Assembly: GCA_903863015.1 (NCBI GenBank)
Contig: CAIPAI010000029.1
Span: 62,001-126,000, forward strand
Direction: 5' to 3'
DNA from: an uncultured Actinomycetes bacterium
Lineage (GTDB): Bacteria; Actinomycetota; Actinomycetes; Nanopelagicales; Nanopelagicaceae
DNA: 64,000 nt
Part shown: positions 37,414 to 45,923 of the stretch, piece after piece
Layout of the letters: the number at the start of each line of letters is the position of its first letter
How positions within the stretch are numbered: the stretch's first letter is position 1
Position numbers and translations under genes: made by a program
Notes under the pieces: generated by a model
The model's input: the letters and a program-made list of their open reading frames with translations, nothing else
What the model was told of the DNA's origin: nothing
Databases searched by the model: none

Positions 37414-39210
37414 ATGTCCCGTCGCGTACTCATTCTCACTGGTGCTGGTGTGGGCGTCTTGGCACTTCTCTGGCTCGGCGGTTGGCTATTAGTGGGCGCC
37501 GACATTCCCCGTAACACCATTATTCACTCCCATGATCTGACCACAGAAGAAAATATTGGGGGAATGTCGCGCGAGCAGGTCATGAAATTAGTCAAGAGCG
37601 ATTTAGGACGCATGGCTAAAGCCAAGGTCGTTGTCGATGTTGATGGACGCGTCTTCAAGCGCAAATACTCAGAGCTTGGAATATTTCTTGATCCAGAAGC
37701 AACCGTTAATCAAATAAAATCTAGAAGCGCGAATCCCATTAAAATATTTCAGGCGCTCACGGGCGGCTTGACCTACGAACCGATCTACACGTTCAGCGAA
37801 AGTACATTGACTCGAGCTCTCTCAGATATTGCTGCCCAAACAGATCTCGCGCCTATGGAGGGAGACGTGGTCTTCTCCGGGACCCGTCCGATAGTGGTGG
37901 AAGCTGCTGCAGGGCATGCGCTCGACATAGAAGAAGCTGTCAACATTGTCCGATCCACGTGGAATCAAACGCGCACTTTTAAATTCAAGTCGCCCACGAT
38001 CGCCCCTCAGGTAACGACAGAGGAAGCTCAAAGTGCGCTACCTACTGCAAAGAAAGCAATAAACGGACCTTTGCTGCTCACCGTAGATGGCCACGACATC
38101 AAACTTAAGACTTCGGACATCGCTTACGCCTTAGATTTCGCAAATGATGGATCGGGAAATCTCAAGCCAACGTTTTCAAGTGAACTGCTTACTCAAGTCT
38201 TAGGATTGAAATGGACAAAGTGGGTAACCCCACCGCTCAATGCCAAATTTTCGGCCGTAGGCGGAGTCCCTAAGCTTCAACCTAGTGCGCCGGGACATGC
38301 GGTTTCAGATGATGAACTCACGTCAGCGTTGCTCCCAGCTCTGAACGAAATCGGAAGCGTTCGGAGAGCGAGCGTTCAAACCGCGTTGGTGGAGCCCAGG
38401 ATTACTACTGAAATGGCTGGGGGGCTTGGAATCACCGAAATCATTTCAACCTTCACGACTAAATATCCGCCAGCTGCATATCGCATTCAAAACATTCACC
38501 GAGCTGCAGATCTCATTGACGGCACTATCCTCAAGCCGGGCGAAGTATTCAGCCTTAACAAAGTTGTGGGAGAGCGCACTGCTGCGAACGGATTTGCCGA
38601 GGGAATCATCATTAGCCAAGGAAGATTTGAGAAGGACTTTGGTGGTGGCGTCTCGCAAGTAGCCACGACAACATGGAACGCCGCTTGGTTTGGCGGGTTG
38701 GATTTAGTCGCGCACATGGCACACTCGTTCTACATCTCTCGCTATCCAGCGGGGAGAGAATCTACGGTGGCTTGGCCCAAGGTTGATATGCGATTTAGAA
38801 ATAATTTCGATACGCCAATCATGGTTGACACCTCTTACACGAATTCAACTTTAACTATTTCGATCTACGGTAAGAAGAAGTATGACGTTGAGACGATCAC
38901 TGGGCCATATCGCAACGTGAAGGACTTTGAAATATTGGAAGATGATTCACCTACGTGTATTCATCAAGACGGCGTTCAAGGTTTTGACATTACAGTTACC
39001 CGTGTAGTCAAACTCAACGGTGCTGAAGTAAAGAGAGAACCTTTCAATACGCACTACATCCCTGAGGATCGAATTACTTGCACGAATCCAGAAGCTGTCT
39101 TCGGCAATCCGACGCCTGCGCCTAAGCCAAAAGTAAAAGTAACTCCCACGCCGACGCCAACGCCAACTCCAACCGCGAGCGCTAGCGCTTCTCCCACACC
39201 TGCCCAGTAG
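37414..39210 (+). CDS. VanW family surface protein with peptidoglycan-binding-like domains
   Basis: A 598-residue membrane-anchored protein. One N-terminal span (about residues 7-28) precedes a long extracytoplasmic part. The middle contains repeated PG-binding-4-like segments (about 50-330). The VanW domain follows at about 365-500 with LKPGEVFSLNKVVGERTAANGF, the GGGVSQVATTTWNA motif and AGRESTVAWP. The C-terminus is a Pro/Thr-rich tail (VTPTPTPTPTPTAS) suited to spanning the wall. VanW occurs in some glycopeptide-resistance clusters, but most members are general wall proteins of unknown role. The 3' end overlaps cysS by 29 bases. Confidence 0.9.
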   Translation: MSRRVLILTGAGVGVLALLWLGGWLLVGADIPRNTIIHSHDLTTEENIGGMSREQVMKLVKSDLGRMAKAKVVVDVDGRVFKRKYSELGIFLDPEATVNQIKSRSANPIKIFQALTGGLTYEPIYTFSESTLTRALSDIAAQTDLAPMEGDVVFSGTRPIVVEAAAGHALDIEEAVNIVRSTWNQTRTFKFKSPTIAPQVTTEEAQSALPTAKKAINGPLLLTVDGHDIKLKTSDIAYALDFANDGSGNLKPTFSSELLTQVLGLKWTKWVTPPLNAKFSAVGGVPKLQPSAPGHAVSDDELTSALLPALNEIGSVRRASVQTALVEPRITTEMAGGLGITEIISTFTTKYPPAAYRIQNIHRAADLIDGTILKPGEVFSLNKVVGERTAANGFAEGIIISQGRFEKDFGGGVSQVATTTWNAAWFGGLDLVAHMAHSFYISRYPAGRESTVAWPKVDMRFRNNFDTPIMVDTSYTNSTLTISIYGKKKYDVETITGPYRNVKDFEILEDDSPTCIHQDGVQGFDITVTRVVKLNGAEVKREPFNTHYIPEDRITCTNPEAVFGNPTPAPKPKVKVTPTPTPTPTPTASASASPTPAQ

Positions 39211-40570
39211 CGGTATCGCGCACTTCAATACCTAGTTCTGCAAGGGCATTTCGTAACTCATCAGCGATCTTCCATTGTCCATTCCGGCGGGCACTCTCGC
39301 GCTCTGCGAGAAGTGCATCTATTTCGGCGCTACTTTCGTGCTCTGGCAATCGACCGAGATCTAGCCCAAGAAAGTGATCAAAGAAGTCAAAAATGATCGC
39401 TCGTTGATCCGGCGGTGTCGTCTCATCCTTTTCAATTCTCCGAAGGAGTTGAATGAGGGCAGGCGAGTTGAGGTCCTCCTGCAATAACTCCAGTCCATGC
39501 GTGAGCCAAGCTTGGGTGGCTTCACTGATCGTCGTCTCGATACTTCGCCACTCGGCTAGGTGCGAACGCCATCGTGTAATTGTTTTGTGCGCCGCCGAAA
39601 TAGCAGCCCATGAAAGGTCGAGCTGAGTGCGATATCGCGACTCCAGAAATGAGAGACGTAAAGCGAGTGGATCAAGGCCACGTTCGATGAGATCGCTGAC
39701 AAGAACAACATTGCCGCTACTCTTCGACATTTTACGACCCTCGAAAAGTAGATGTTCTCCATGAATCCAATGCTTTACTACTTCGCGACCAGCGGCGCTA
39801 TTACTTTGCGCGCGCTCGTCTTCATGATGCGGGAAGCGAAGATCGATGCCACCCAAGTGGATATCGATCGAATCACCTAGGTGCTCTAGTGACATTGCAG
39901 AGCACTCGATATGCCACCCGGGAAAGCCATTTCCCCAAGGAGAGGGCCACGTCATAGCCCGATCGGTACCCGCGTTCTTCCAGAGCGCCCAATCTGCATG
40001 AAAGCGCTTCGCCTCGTCGCTCTTGCCTTCGAAGCGATGGCCTGGGCGTAAATGACCCAAAGAATTTCCGCTAATTGCCCCGTAGGTGGGAAATGAGTTC
40101 GCATCGAAGAAGAGCGAGCCATCGCTTCCCACATATGCGTGCCCTTGATCCTGTAAGCGCTTGCAGATATCGATGATGAGATCAATTGACTCACTTGCAC
40201 GTGGATATACATCTGCTGGCTGAACATTCAGAGCCGCAAGATCTCTGTGAAAGGCTGCTTCATAATAACGCGCGATTGCGAACGGATCTTTGCCTTCTAA
40301 CTTTGCTTGCTCCAGAATCTTGTCTTCGCCCTGCGCATCTACTTGGCTGTCATCTATGAGATGGCCAACATCTGTGATGTTTTGAATAACTCTCGTTTTC
40401 CAACCGTTCAGGTGTGCTAGTCGCGTTATGAGATCGAGCAAAAGGAACGTACGCAAATTTCCCACGTGCGCATACCGATAGACGGTTGGCCCGCAGGCAT
40501 AAATGGTGAGTAAGTTGTGGAGGGGTTCGATACCCACCACTGCTCGGGCTCGCGTGTCATAGAGGCGCAC
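39182..40570 (-). CDS. cysS: Cysteinyl-tRNA synthetase
   Basis: A class I aminoacyl-tRNA synthetase of 462 residues. The HIGH-type motif lies in ACGPTVYRYAHVGNLRT (His-Val-Gly-Asn in place of HIGH), with zinc Cys26 just before. Zinc-binding residues follow in WHIECSAMS and PHHEDERAQS, and KMSKS lies in GRKMSKSSGN near residue 277. The C-terminal anticodon region ends in RDTATGQVWEKR. The paralogue MshC has a GITPYDATHLGH-type motif, not seen here, so CysS is the better call although mshB lies close by. QNITDVGHL with GEDK marks the variant CysRS subgroup. Confidence 0.9.
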   Translation of the reverse strand: MRLYDTRARAVVGIEPLHNLLTIYACGPTVYRYAHVGNLRTFLLLDLITRLAHLNGWKTRVIQNITDVGHLIDDSQVDAQGEDKILEQAKLEGKDPFAIARYYEAAFHRDLAALNVQPADVYPRASESIDLIIDICKRLQDQGHAYVGSDGSLFFDANSFPTYGAISGNSLGHLRPGHRFEGKSDEAKRFHADWALWKNAGTDRAMTWPSPWGNGFPGWHIECSAMSLEHLGDSIDIHLGGIDLRFPHHEDERAQSNSAAGREVVKHWIHGEHLLFEGRKMSKSSGNVVLVSDLIERGLDPLALRLSFLESRYRTQLDLSWAAISAAHKTITRWRSHLAEWRSIETTISEATQAWLTHGLELLQEDLNSPALIQLLRRIEKDETTPPDQRAIIFDFFDHFLGLDLGRLPEHESSAEIDALLAERESARRNGQWKIADELRNALAELGIEVRDTATGQVWEKR

Positions 40571-40593
40571 ACCAACAATGTATCTAAAGGTCT

Positions 40594-41562
40594 CTAGTCG
40601 CGCGAAAGATAGATATTTCGATGGTGATGGGTAAACCCTAGGCTTTCATAGAGTGTGATAGCGGCATGGTTATCGCAATCGACTTGCAGAAGCATGAAGG
40701 GAAAGCCTTGGTCCTGCGCCACATTGATCGCCCGCTCAACTAGCGCTCTGGCGATGCCCTTCCTCCGATGCTTCGGATCCACCCGCACTGCACCCAGCGC
40801 GCTCCACTGACGAGCAAAACCCACTCGAGCTGTGCCTACATTTTCGTTATCAATGACATAACTCAGGAAGCGTGGCGTTCCACTTGTGAGTACTGAATGC
40901 CCGTCGTTGCCCAATGCGCGTCCATGCGCATCGATCCACGCGGCGTCCGGAGTGGTGGAAATTTCTATCTGGCCGAGATGCTCCTTGGAAATCTCATCTA
41001 CTGAGTTTCGGTCGATACGCACCATCACCGAGATATCAAGCACCGACCTCCACTCTCGAGCGATCAAGATCGCCGCGAGGTCTTCATAAAGCGGCATAGG
41101 CAAGGCAACAATGGTGGGAAGGTCATGTGCTTGATAGAAACGATCCGCTTCCGTGAGATCTGCGTCAAGGGAACTCCCACTCCAAGCCCTGCTCTCCCAC
41201 GGCGCGGCAATCGGAGTCATGGAATTGGCTCGGCGGGTGAATCCGCCAGCCGCCCTCATGTGCCATCTAAGTGTGCGTTCCTGATCGGTGGGCGCCCAGA
41301 GTTCACTACTTGCGCTCTCGATATCTAAAATACGCTGCGACATGGGGACGCCGGTACCGCGTGGAGCTTTCACAACGCGCCACGCGACTACGCGCGCCGG
41401 ATCAAAGGTGCGCACCCCGTTCTTGGTCTCCAATTCACCTGTCGGCAAGAGAATGCCCACCAGATCGTCTGTGTGACCTTGCTCGCTTTGTACCCGAACG
41501 GAGAGGCGTTCGCCCACGTGACGCAGGAGGTCGTTCGCCGCTTGTTCTGGCAAGGCACCCAC
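40594..41562 (-). CDS. GNAT family N-acetyltransferase (Rv0428c-like)
   Basis: A 322-residue protein. The first 80 residues contain an SH3-like beta domain (LSVRVQSEQGHTDDLVGILLPTG), and the C-terminal half is a GNAT fold. The acetyl-CoA loop is VDPKHRRKGIARAL (about residues 257-270), followed by LLQVDCDNHAAITLYESLGF. This two-part layout resembles the actinobacterial Rv0428c family. The single GNAT domain argues against mycothiol synthase MshD, which has two. The start is GTG 41562. It diverges from the ferredoxin gene. Substrate unknown. Confidence 0.85.
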   Translation of the reverse strand: MGALPEQAANDLLRHVGERLSVRVQSEQGHTDDLVGILLPTGELETKNGVRTFDPARVVAWRVVKAPRGTGVPMSQRILDIESASSELWAPTDQERTLRWHMRAAGGFTRRANSMTPIAAPWESRAWSGSSLDADLTEADRFYQAHDLPTIVALPMPLYEDLAAILIAREWRSVLDISVMVRIDRNSVDEISKEHLGQIEISTTPDAAWIDAHGRALGNDGHSVLTSGTPRFLSYVIDNENVGTARVGFARQWSALGAVRVDPKHRRKGIARALVERAINVAQDQGFPFMLLQVDCDNHAAITLYESLGFTHHHRNIYLSRD

Positions 41563-41624
41563 CCACTTCTCTCCCGAATTGCTCCTTCACATACTAGGCT
41601 TGGCTCGAACGAAATGGAGAGACT

Positions 41625-41954
41625 ATGACCTACGTGATCGCCCAACCTTGTGTCGACCTTAAAGACAAGGCGTGCATTCAAGAGTGTCCCGTTGATTGCA
41701 TTTACGAGGGTGAGCGCATGCTCTACATCCAACCTGATGAGTGCGTTGATTGCGGTGCGTGTGAGCCTGTATGCCCGGTGGAAGCTATTTACTACGAAGA
41801 TGATGTTCCTGCGCAGTGGAAAGAGTACACAGCTGCAAATGTCGAGTTCTTCGATGGAATTGGTTCACCTGGTGGAGCAGCGAAAGCCGGCATGTACGAG
41901 AAGGATCACGCGATCGTCTCTGCTTTGCCGCCACAAGAACACGAAGGTCACTGA
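41625..41954 (+). CDS. fdxA: 7Fe ferredoxin (FdxA/FdxC type)
   Basis: A 109-residue bacterial ferredoxin with one 3Fe-4S and one 4Fe-4S cluster. The Cys sit at 9, 17, 21 and 25 in the first half, and at 40, 43, 46 and 50 in CVDCGACEPVCP. The C-terminal extension EYTAANVEFFDGIGSPGGAAKAG is typical of the actinobacterial FdxA/FdxC type. It serves as a soluble electron carrier. The start is ATG 41625 with GGAGAGA upstream. The dapC start is nine bases after the stop, the order known from M. tuberculosis Rv1177-Rv1178. Confidence 0.95.
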   Translation: MTYVIAQPCVDLKDKACIQECPVDCIYEGERMLYIQPDECVDCGACEPVCPVEAIYYEDDVPAQWKEYTAANVEFFDGIGSPGGAAKAGMYEKDHAIVSALPPQEHEGH

Positions 41955-41962
41955 GCTCGCTA

Positions 41963-43045
41963 GTGAGCGGACACGCCACTTTCGATCTACCGGAGTTTCC
42001 TTGGGATCGGCTCGCGCCGCTAGGAGATAAAGCGCGCGCTCATCCAGGTGGAATTGTTGATCTCTCCATCGGTACTCCAGTAGATCCCGTTCCAGAGATT
42101 ATTCAAAAGGCGCTCGCTAGCGCTAGCGATTCACCCGGGTACCCTCCAACCGCTGGTATTCCGGCAGTGCAGAAGGCCATGCGCGATTGGTCCATCAAGA
42201 ATTTGCAGGCCCGTGATGATGTAGGTGTGCTTCCAAGTATTGGCTCGAAAGAAATGGTGACGCTCTTACCATTTCTTTTACGTGCAAAGCGCGTGCTCTA
42301 TCCCGATATCGCTTACCCCTCGTATCACGTAGGCGCAGTGATGGCTGGTGCAGAAGCGATACCTGTGGGCGAGGATCCAAAGTCTTGGCCAGCGGCAGAT
42401 TTTGCGTGGATCAATTCGCCATCAAACCCCACCGGTGCCTTAATGAGCGATCAGGCAATGCTTGATGCAATCGCTTGGGCGCGCGCAAACGACGCTTACT
42501 TGGTCTCTGACGAGTGTTACCTCGAGCTGGGATGGGAAGCGACCCCACGTTCGGTGCTCTCTTTCACCGAAGCGGCAGAGGCGAAAGTGATTGCGCTGCA
42601 CTCGTTGTCCAAGCGATCTAATTTGGCCGGTTACCGAGCTGGTTTTGCCGTAGGAAACCCTTCAGTAATTTCAGAATTGTTAGAGATCCGCAAACACGTA
42701 GGAATGATGATGCCCGGTCCGGTGCAGGTAGCCATGATCGCCGCGTTGGCAGACTCTGAACACGTGACTGCGCAACGCGCAATTTATCTCCGGCGACGAA
42801 GCGAATTGCATCGAGGTCTCACTGCGGCAGGTTTTACTATTCACGACTCGGTCGCAGGCCTTTACCTTTGGGCAACAAGAGACGAAGAGTGTTGGAAGAG
42901 TGCGGATTGGCTAGCTGGGCATGGAATCTTGGTAGCACCAGGAGATTTCTACGGAGTACGCGGAAAGAACTTTGTTCGGGCTGCGCTGACAGCAACTGAT
43001 GAACGAATTGATGCGGCGGTTGCACGCCTCACGACAACTGCTTAA
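41963..43045 (+). CDS. dapC: Succinyldiaminopimelate transaminase
   Basis: A PLP-dependent class I/II aminotransferase that makes N-succinyl-LL-2,6-diaminopimelate for lysine and peptidoglycan. The 360-residue product starts at GTG 41963 (VSGHATFDLPEFPWDRLAPL) and shows the NSPSNPTG loop, SDECYLELGW and the PLP lysine in SLSKRSNLAGYRAGF (Lys near residue 219). The open frame upstream is only overlap with the ferredoxin gene. Assignment to DapC rather than another aminotransferase relies on the conserved fdx-dapC order and the DLPEFPWD start. Confidence 0.9.
   Translation: MSGHATFDLPEFPWDRLAPLGDKARAHPGGIVDLSIGTPVDPVPEIIQKALASASDSPGYPPTAGIPAVQKAMRDWSIKNLQARDDVGVLPSIGSKEMVTLLPFLLRAKRVLYPDIAYPSYHVGAVMAGAEAIPVGEDPKSWPAADFAWINSPSNPTGALMSDQAMLDAIAWARANDAYLVSDECYLELGWEATPRSVLSFTEAAEAKVIALHSLSKRSNLAGYRAGFAVGNPSVISELLEIRKHVGMMMPGPVQVAMIAALADSEHVTAQRAIYLRRRSELHRGLTAAGFTIHDSVAGLYLWATRDEECWKSADWLAGHGILVAPGDFYGVRGKNFVRAALTATDERIDAAVARLTTTA
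42112..42127. repeat. 16-bp perfect palindrome inside dapC
   Basis: TCGCTAGCGCTAGCGA is identical to its reverse complement. A related 12-bp palindrome AGCGCTAGCGCT lies at 39178-39189, at the VanW/cysS overlap. Both contain the usually rare tetramer CTAG. Confidence 0.6.
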
Positions 43046-43623
43046 TCAACTCTCTCAGCTCGAGCAATCGCTTCAATATCTATGGGTCCATTCACCAATA
43101 CAAGTGATCCACGATCGAGGATAACTTCTGCATATAAATCAAAATCTGCTGTTGGCGAATTAAAGAGCCTCCGGGAATGACTTCCCGAGCCCTCGGCTTT
43201 CGTTAGATTCTCACTCTGAAAGAAATCCGGAAAGGTAAGTACTGCGCGCGCGAAGTCGATCTCCTCTGCGGTGCACTCCGATGTGCGCCCCCAGAGGTCT
43301 CGAGGTGAACGAATATTAATGGCGCTCGCGGTAGCGGTCCCCGCGTCCGAAACATGAATATCACTGTTGGTCTCAACGATCTCCAAGTTGAGGGCGGATG
43401 CGGTGAGGAGCCAGACGACAGAAAGCCAATGATTAGAAAGATTGAAAGAGATTGAATGAGCCTCTTCGCTGACATCACTCAAGAAGTTAGCGCTCTTTGA
43501 AACCCAGTTACGCGTTGAAGTGTAGGAGAGTTCGATTCGTCCGCTGTTGTCGTAATAGGTGATGAGTGGCCGCGCTCCGTTCTTCTCGCTAAGAAGCGTG
43601 GGGAAGAGCGCTAGTAAGGACAT
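43042..43623 (-). CDS. TIGR03089 family protein (truncated acyl-CoA-synthetase-like)
   Basis: A 193-residue protein resembling the N-terminal part of AMP-binding enzymes (PLITYYDNSGRIELSYTSTRNWVSKSANFL), without the AMP-binding catalytic motifs. The family is actinobacterial and, as here, adjoins the mannose-1-phosphate guanylyltransferase and F420 genes. Its function is unknown and catalytic activity as an acyl-CoA ligase is unlikely. The ATG at 43623 follows TAAGAT by six bases on the coding strand. It shares the TTAA stop overlap with dapC. Confidence 0.82.
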   Translation of the reverse strand: MSLLALFPTLLSEKNGARPLITYYDNSGRIELSYTSTRNWVSKSANFLSDVSEEAHSISFNLSNHWLSVVWLLTASALNLEIVETNSDIHVSDAGTATASAINIRSPRDLWGRTSECTAEEIDFARAVLTFPDFFQSENLTKAEGSGSHSRRLFNSPTADFDLYAEVILDRGSLVLVNGPIDIEAIARAERVD

Positions 43624-43629
43624 CCCCCG

Positions 43630-43635
43630 ATCTTA
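43630..43635 (-). promoter_or_regulatory. -10 of a probable leaderless promoter for the TIGR03089 gene
   Basis: On the minus strand TAAGAT is followed by CGGGGG and the ATG at 43623. Its partner facing the other way is at 43643-43648. Confidence 0.45.
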
Positions 43636-43642
43636 CGCGCGA

Positions 43643-43648
43643 TATTAT
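43643..43648 (+). promoter_or_regulatory. -10 of a probable leaderless promoter for the guanylyltransferase gene
   Basis: TATTAT ends six bases before GTG 43655. Only one base differs from the consensus TATAAT. No Shine-Dalgarno precedes the GTG. Confidence 0.5.
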
Positions 43649-43654
43649 GAATGA

Positions 43655-44668
43655 GTGAGCGAAGCAATTCTGCTGGTCGGCGGTCAAGGCACCCGCCTGC
43701 GTCCGCTGACCGATTCCATGCCTAAACCGCTCTTGCCACTCGCGGGCATCGCTTGTACAACTCATCAATTGCTCAAGGCCAAAGCCGCCGGAGTCACACG
43801 TGTGGTGCTGGCTACCTCGTACCTGGCTGATGTCTTTGAGGCCCAGTACGGCGCTGGTGAAGAGCTAGGACTTGAACTCGTTTATGCAGTCGAAAAAGAA
43901 CCGCTCGGCACGGGTGGAGCCATTGCTAATGCCGGGCAATTCCTTAATGGTAACGGCCCTGTTTTGATCTTCAATGGCGATGTGATTTCAAATCACTCTC
44001 TCGAAGACCAGTACCGAGTGCACGAAGAATCTGGTGCGATAGCAACGCTTCACCTCACCCCGGTTGAAGATGCGCGGGCTTACGGATGCGTGCCTCTCGA
44101 TGAAAAGGGTCGAGTCACCGCATTTCTTGAAAAGATGGATAACCCGGTCACGAATCTCATCAATGCAGGTTGCTATCTCTTTGATAGATCAGTCATCGAA
44201 GGAATCGGGCTCAATACGGTTATCAGCGTCGAGCGCGAGATATTTCCAGAGTTGGTGAAACGACATGTGCAAGGTTATATATCAAACGAGTATTGGATTG
44301 ATCTGGGAACACCGGAAGCATTCACCAGGGCTTCTGCCGACATCATCTCGGGTCGCGCATTTTCACCGGCTCTCGGACAACTCAATCTCGAGTTTCTGGC
44401 CGATGGTGCCGATGTCGCTCCGGGCGCCGCGATTACTGGAGGTACTTTTCTAGATAAAGGCGTGAAGATCGATGCGGGAGCATTGGTTCATCACAGTGTG
44501 GTGTTGGCAGACACGTATGTAGGAGAGTCTGCGAAAGTGGAGAACTCCTTCGTGGGTCGAGGGGTTCGCATTGGCGCGGGCGTGCGGCTAAAGAATGTTG
44601 CGATTGGTGACGGGGTTGTTCTTAGTGAAGGCGTCGAAGTTCCTGAAGGTGCGCGGATTAGCGCGTAG
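43655..44668 (+). CDS. Mannose-1-phosphate guanylyltransferase-like NDP-sugar pyrophosphorylase
   Basis: A 337-residue nucleotidyltransferase with a C-terminal hexapeptide beta-helix. Seen are LVGGQGTRLRPLTDSMPKPLLPLAG (catalytic loop near residues 7-31), GTGGAIANAG, FNGDV (metal Asp) and INAGCYLF. Hexapeptide repeats run from about residue 240. It most resembles the ManB/GDP-mannose pyrophosphorylase of actinobacteria (Rv3264c), which sits near fbiA-fbiB and whiB as here. The start is GTG 43655. With the phosphomannomutase at 52171 it would make GDP-mannose for glycans. Confidence 0.88.
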   Translation: MSEAILLVGGQGTRLRPLTDSMPKPLLPLAGIACTTHQLLKAKAAGVTRVVLATSYLADVFEAQYGAGEELGLELVYAVEKEPLGTGGAIANAGQFLNGNGPVLIFNGDVISNHSLEDQYRVHEESGAIATLHLTPVEDARAYGCVPLDEKGRVTAFLEKMDNPVTNLINAGCYLFDRSVIEGIGLNTVISVEREIFPELVKRHVQGYISNEYWIDLGTPEAFTRASADIISGRAFSPALGQLNLEFLADGADVAPGAAITGGTFLDKGVKIDAGALVHHSVVLADTYVGESAKVENSFVGRGVRIGAGVRLKNVAIGDGVVLSEGVEVPEGARISA

Positions 44669-45923
44669 TAAAAAACTCTTGGTGGGAAAGTACTTCTCGC
44701 TCTGCTGGTGTAACGGATGAATAGCCAATCGCAATGGCGCCCAGTGGTTGCCATTGTTCACTGATACCCAGGGTTTCGCGGACGATGGGCGAACAGAAGA
44801 TAGTCGATGAGATCCAGGCAGATCCCACACCTTCTCCGTGCAGGGCTAAGAGGAAGTTCTCGACCCCAGCACCGCCGGAGATCATGAACATATCGCGCTC
44901 TGAGTTGTCGCGGTGATCTCCGTAGTGGTGGGCATCTTCTAATGAAACAAAGGGCAAGATCACTTCGGGAGCCTCGTAAAGAATGCGCCCACGATTCAAT
45001 CGTTTTGCTAGCGCGTCACCTTCGAAACCCGAACGCACGAGGTCTGCTCTCCATGCTTCGGTCATGCGATCTAAGAGGGCGATTCGAGAATCCTTGAGGC
45101 GAATAAATCGTAAGGGGTGACTGTGGTGCGGTGCGGGGGCGGTGATTGCGGCAGAGAGTGCAATTTCCAGTACTTCATCTGAAATCGGTTGTTCTGTAAA
45201 GGATCTAATGGTGCGTCGCGTAGTAATGGCTTCGCGATGTCCTAAGCGGAACCAATCATCTTTGTTCTGGCGAACGAGAGCTTGTACGCCAGGGCCATCA
45301 TCGGATGTTACAAAGTGGGAAACTCCAGTGATGATTGCTAACGGGCTCTGTGTGAGTTTTTGGCGTACCAACTCAGAGGCGGCGGCAAGTTCATCAACGG
45401 TGGCCATCACCGTCGCTTCGAGTTTGTTGCCTGCGAGATCTACCTCCCCACGAAAGTCGTTCAAAACTTGAATACCAGCTGCGCCAATTGCCATATCGAC
45501 GAGTCCGTCGCGCCAGGCGCGTCCAAAGGTGTCTGTGATGATGACACCGATTGTGATTCCTAGAGCCTTCGCAATCGCAGCTCGGACGAGTCGCGCGCTA
45601 GCGTCAGGATCGACTGGTAACAATGCAGCGTATCCAAATGGCACATCTGACATGTCGACGCCGGCGGCCGCCATGATGAACCCGTGTCGCGTCTCGACTA
45701 TCGATGTGCGCCCGCGCCGGGCTACTAAACGTTTTGCCTCGCTTGTGATGGCGTCGGTGCGATCGAGTGCAGGTAGTAAGCGATCCTCTGCTTTGCTGAC
45801 GATCTTGCTGGTAATCACGAGTACATCACCGTCGTTGAGTGTGCACGCGTGCATGATGAGTGAAGCCAGGTCATCCCCTGCAGTGATTTGTGGAAGCCCT
45901 TCGACTCCTCGAATGGTAATCAC
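44658..45923 (-). CDS. fbiB: Bifunctional F420 gamma-glutamyl ligase / FMN reductase (FbiB)
   Basis: FbiB adds glutamates to F420-0 and, in actinobacteria, its second domain reduces dehydro-F420-0. The 421-residue protein has the CofE-like part at about residues 1-245, with VLVITSKIVSKAEDR, TDTFGRAWRDG and the IAIGAAGI-type segment. A nitroreductase fold follows at about 248-421, opening with RRTIRSFTEQPIS. The fusion is the actinobacterial form. Its start overlaps the fbiA stop by four bases, so the two are coupled. Its 3' end overlaps the guanylyltransferase by 11 bases. Confidence 0.94.
   Translation of the reverse strand: MITIRGVEGLPQITAGDDLASLIMHACTLNDGDVLVITSKIVSKAEDRLLPALDRTDAITSEAKRLVARRGRTSIVETRHGFIMAAAGVDMSDVPFGYAALLPVDPDASARLVRAAIAKALGITIGVIITDTFGRAWRDGLVDMAIGAAGIQVLNDFRGEVDLAGNKLEATVMATVDELAAASELVRQKLTQSPLAIITGVSHFVTSDDGPGVQALVRQNKDDWFRLGHREAITTRRTIRSFTEQPISDEVLEIALSAAITAPAPHHSHPLRFIRLKDSRIALLDRMTEAWRADLVRSGFEGDALAKRLNRGRILYEAPEVILPFVSLEDAHHYGDHRDNSERDMFMISGGAGVENFLLALHGEGVGSAWISSTIFCSPIVRETLGISEQWQPLGAIAIGYSSVTPAEREVLSHQEFFTTR

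Noticed and set aside
39182-40570. Considered MshC (mycothiol cysteine ligase) instead of CysS
   Set aside because: The HIGH region reads CGPTVYRYAHVGN, and the C-terminal anticodon part ends as in CysS; the GITPYD-type MshC motif is absent.
40594-41562. Mycothiol synthase MshD
   Set aside because: Only one GNAT domain is present, with an SH3-like N-terminus, whereas MshD has two GNAT domains.
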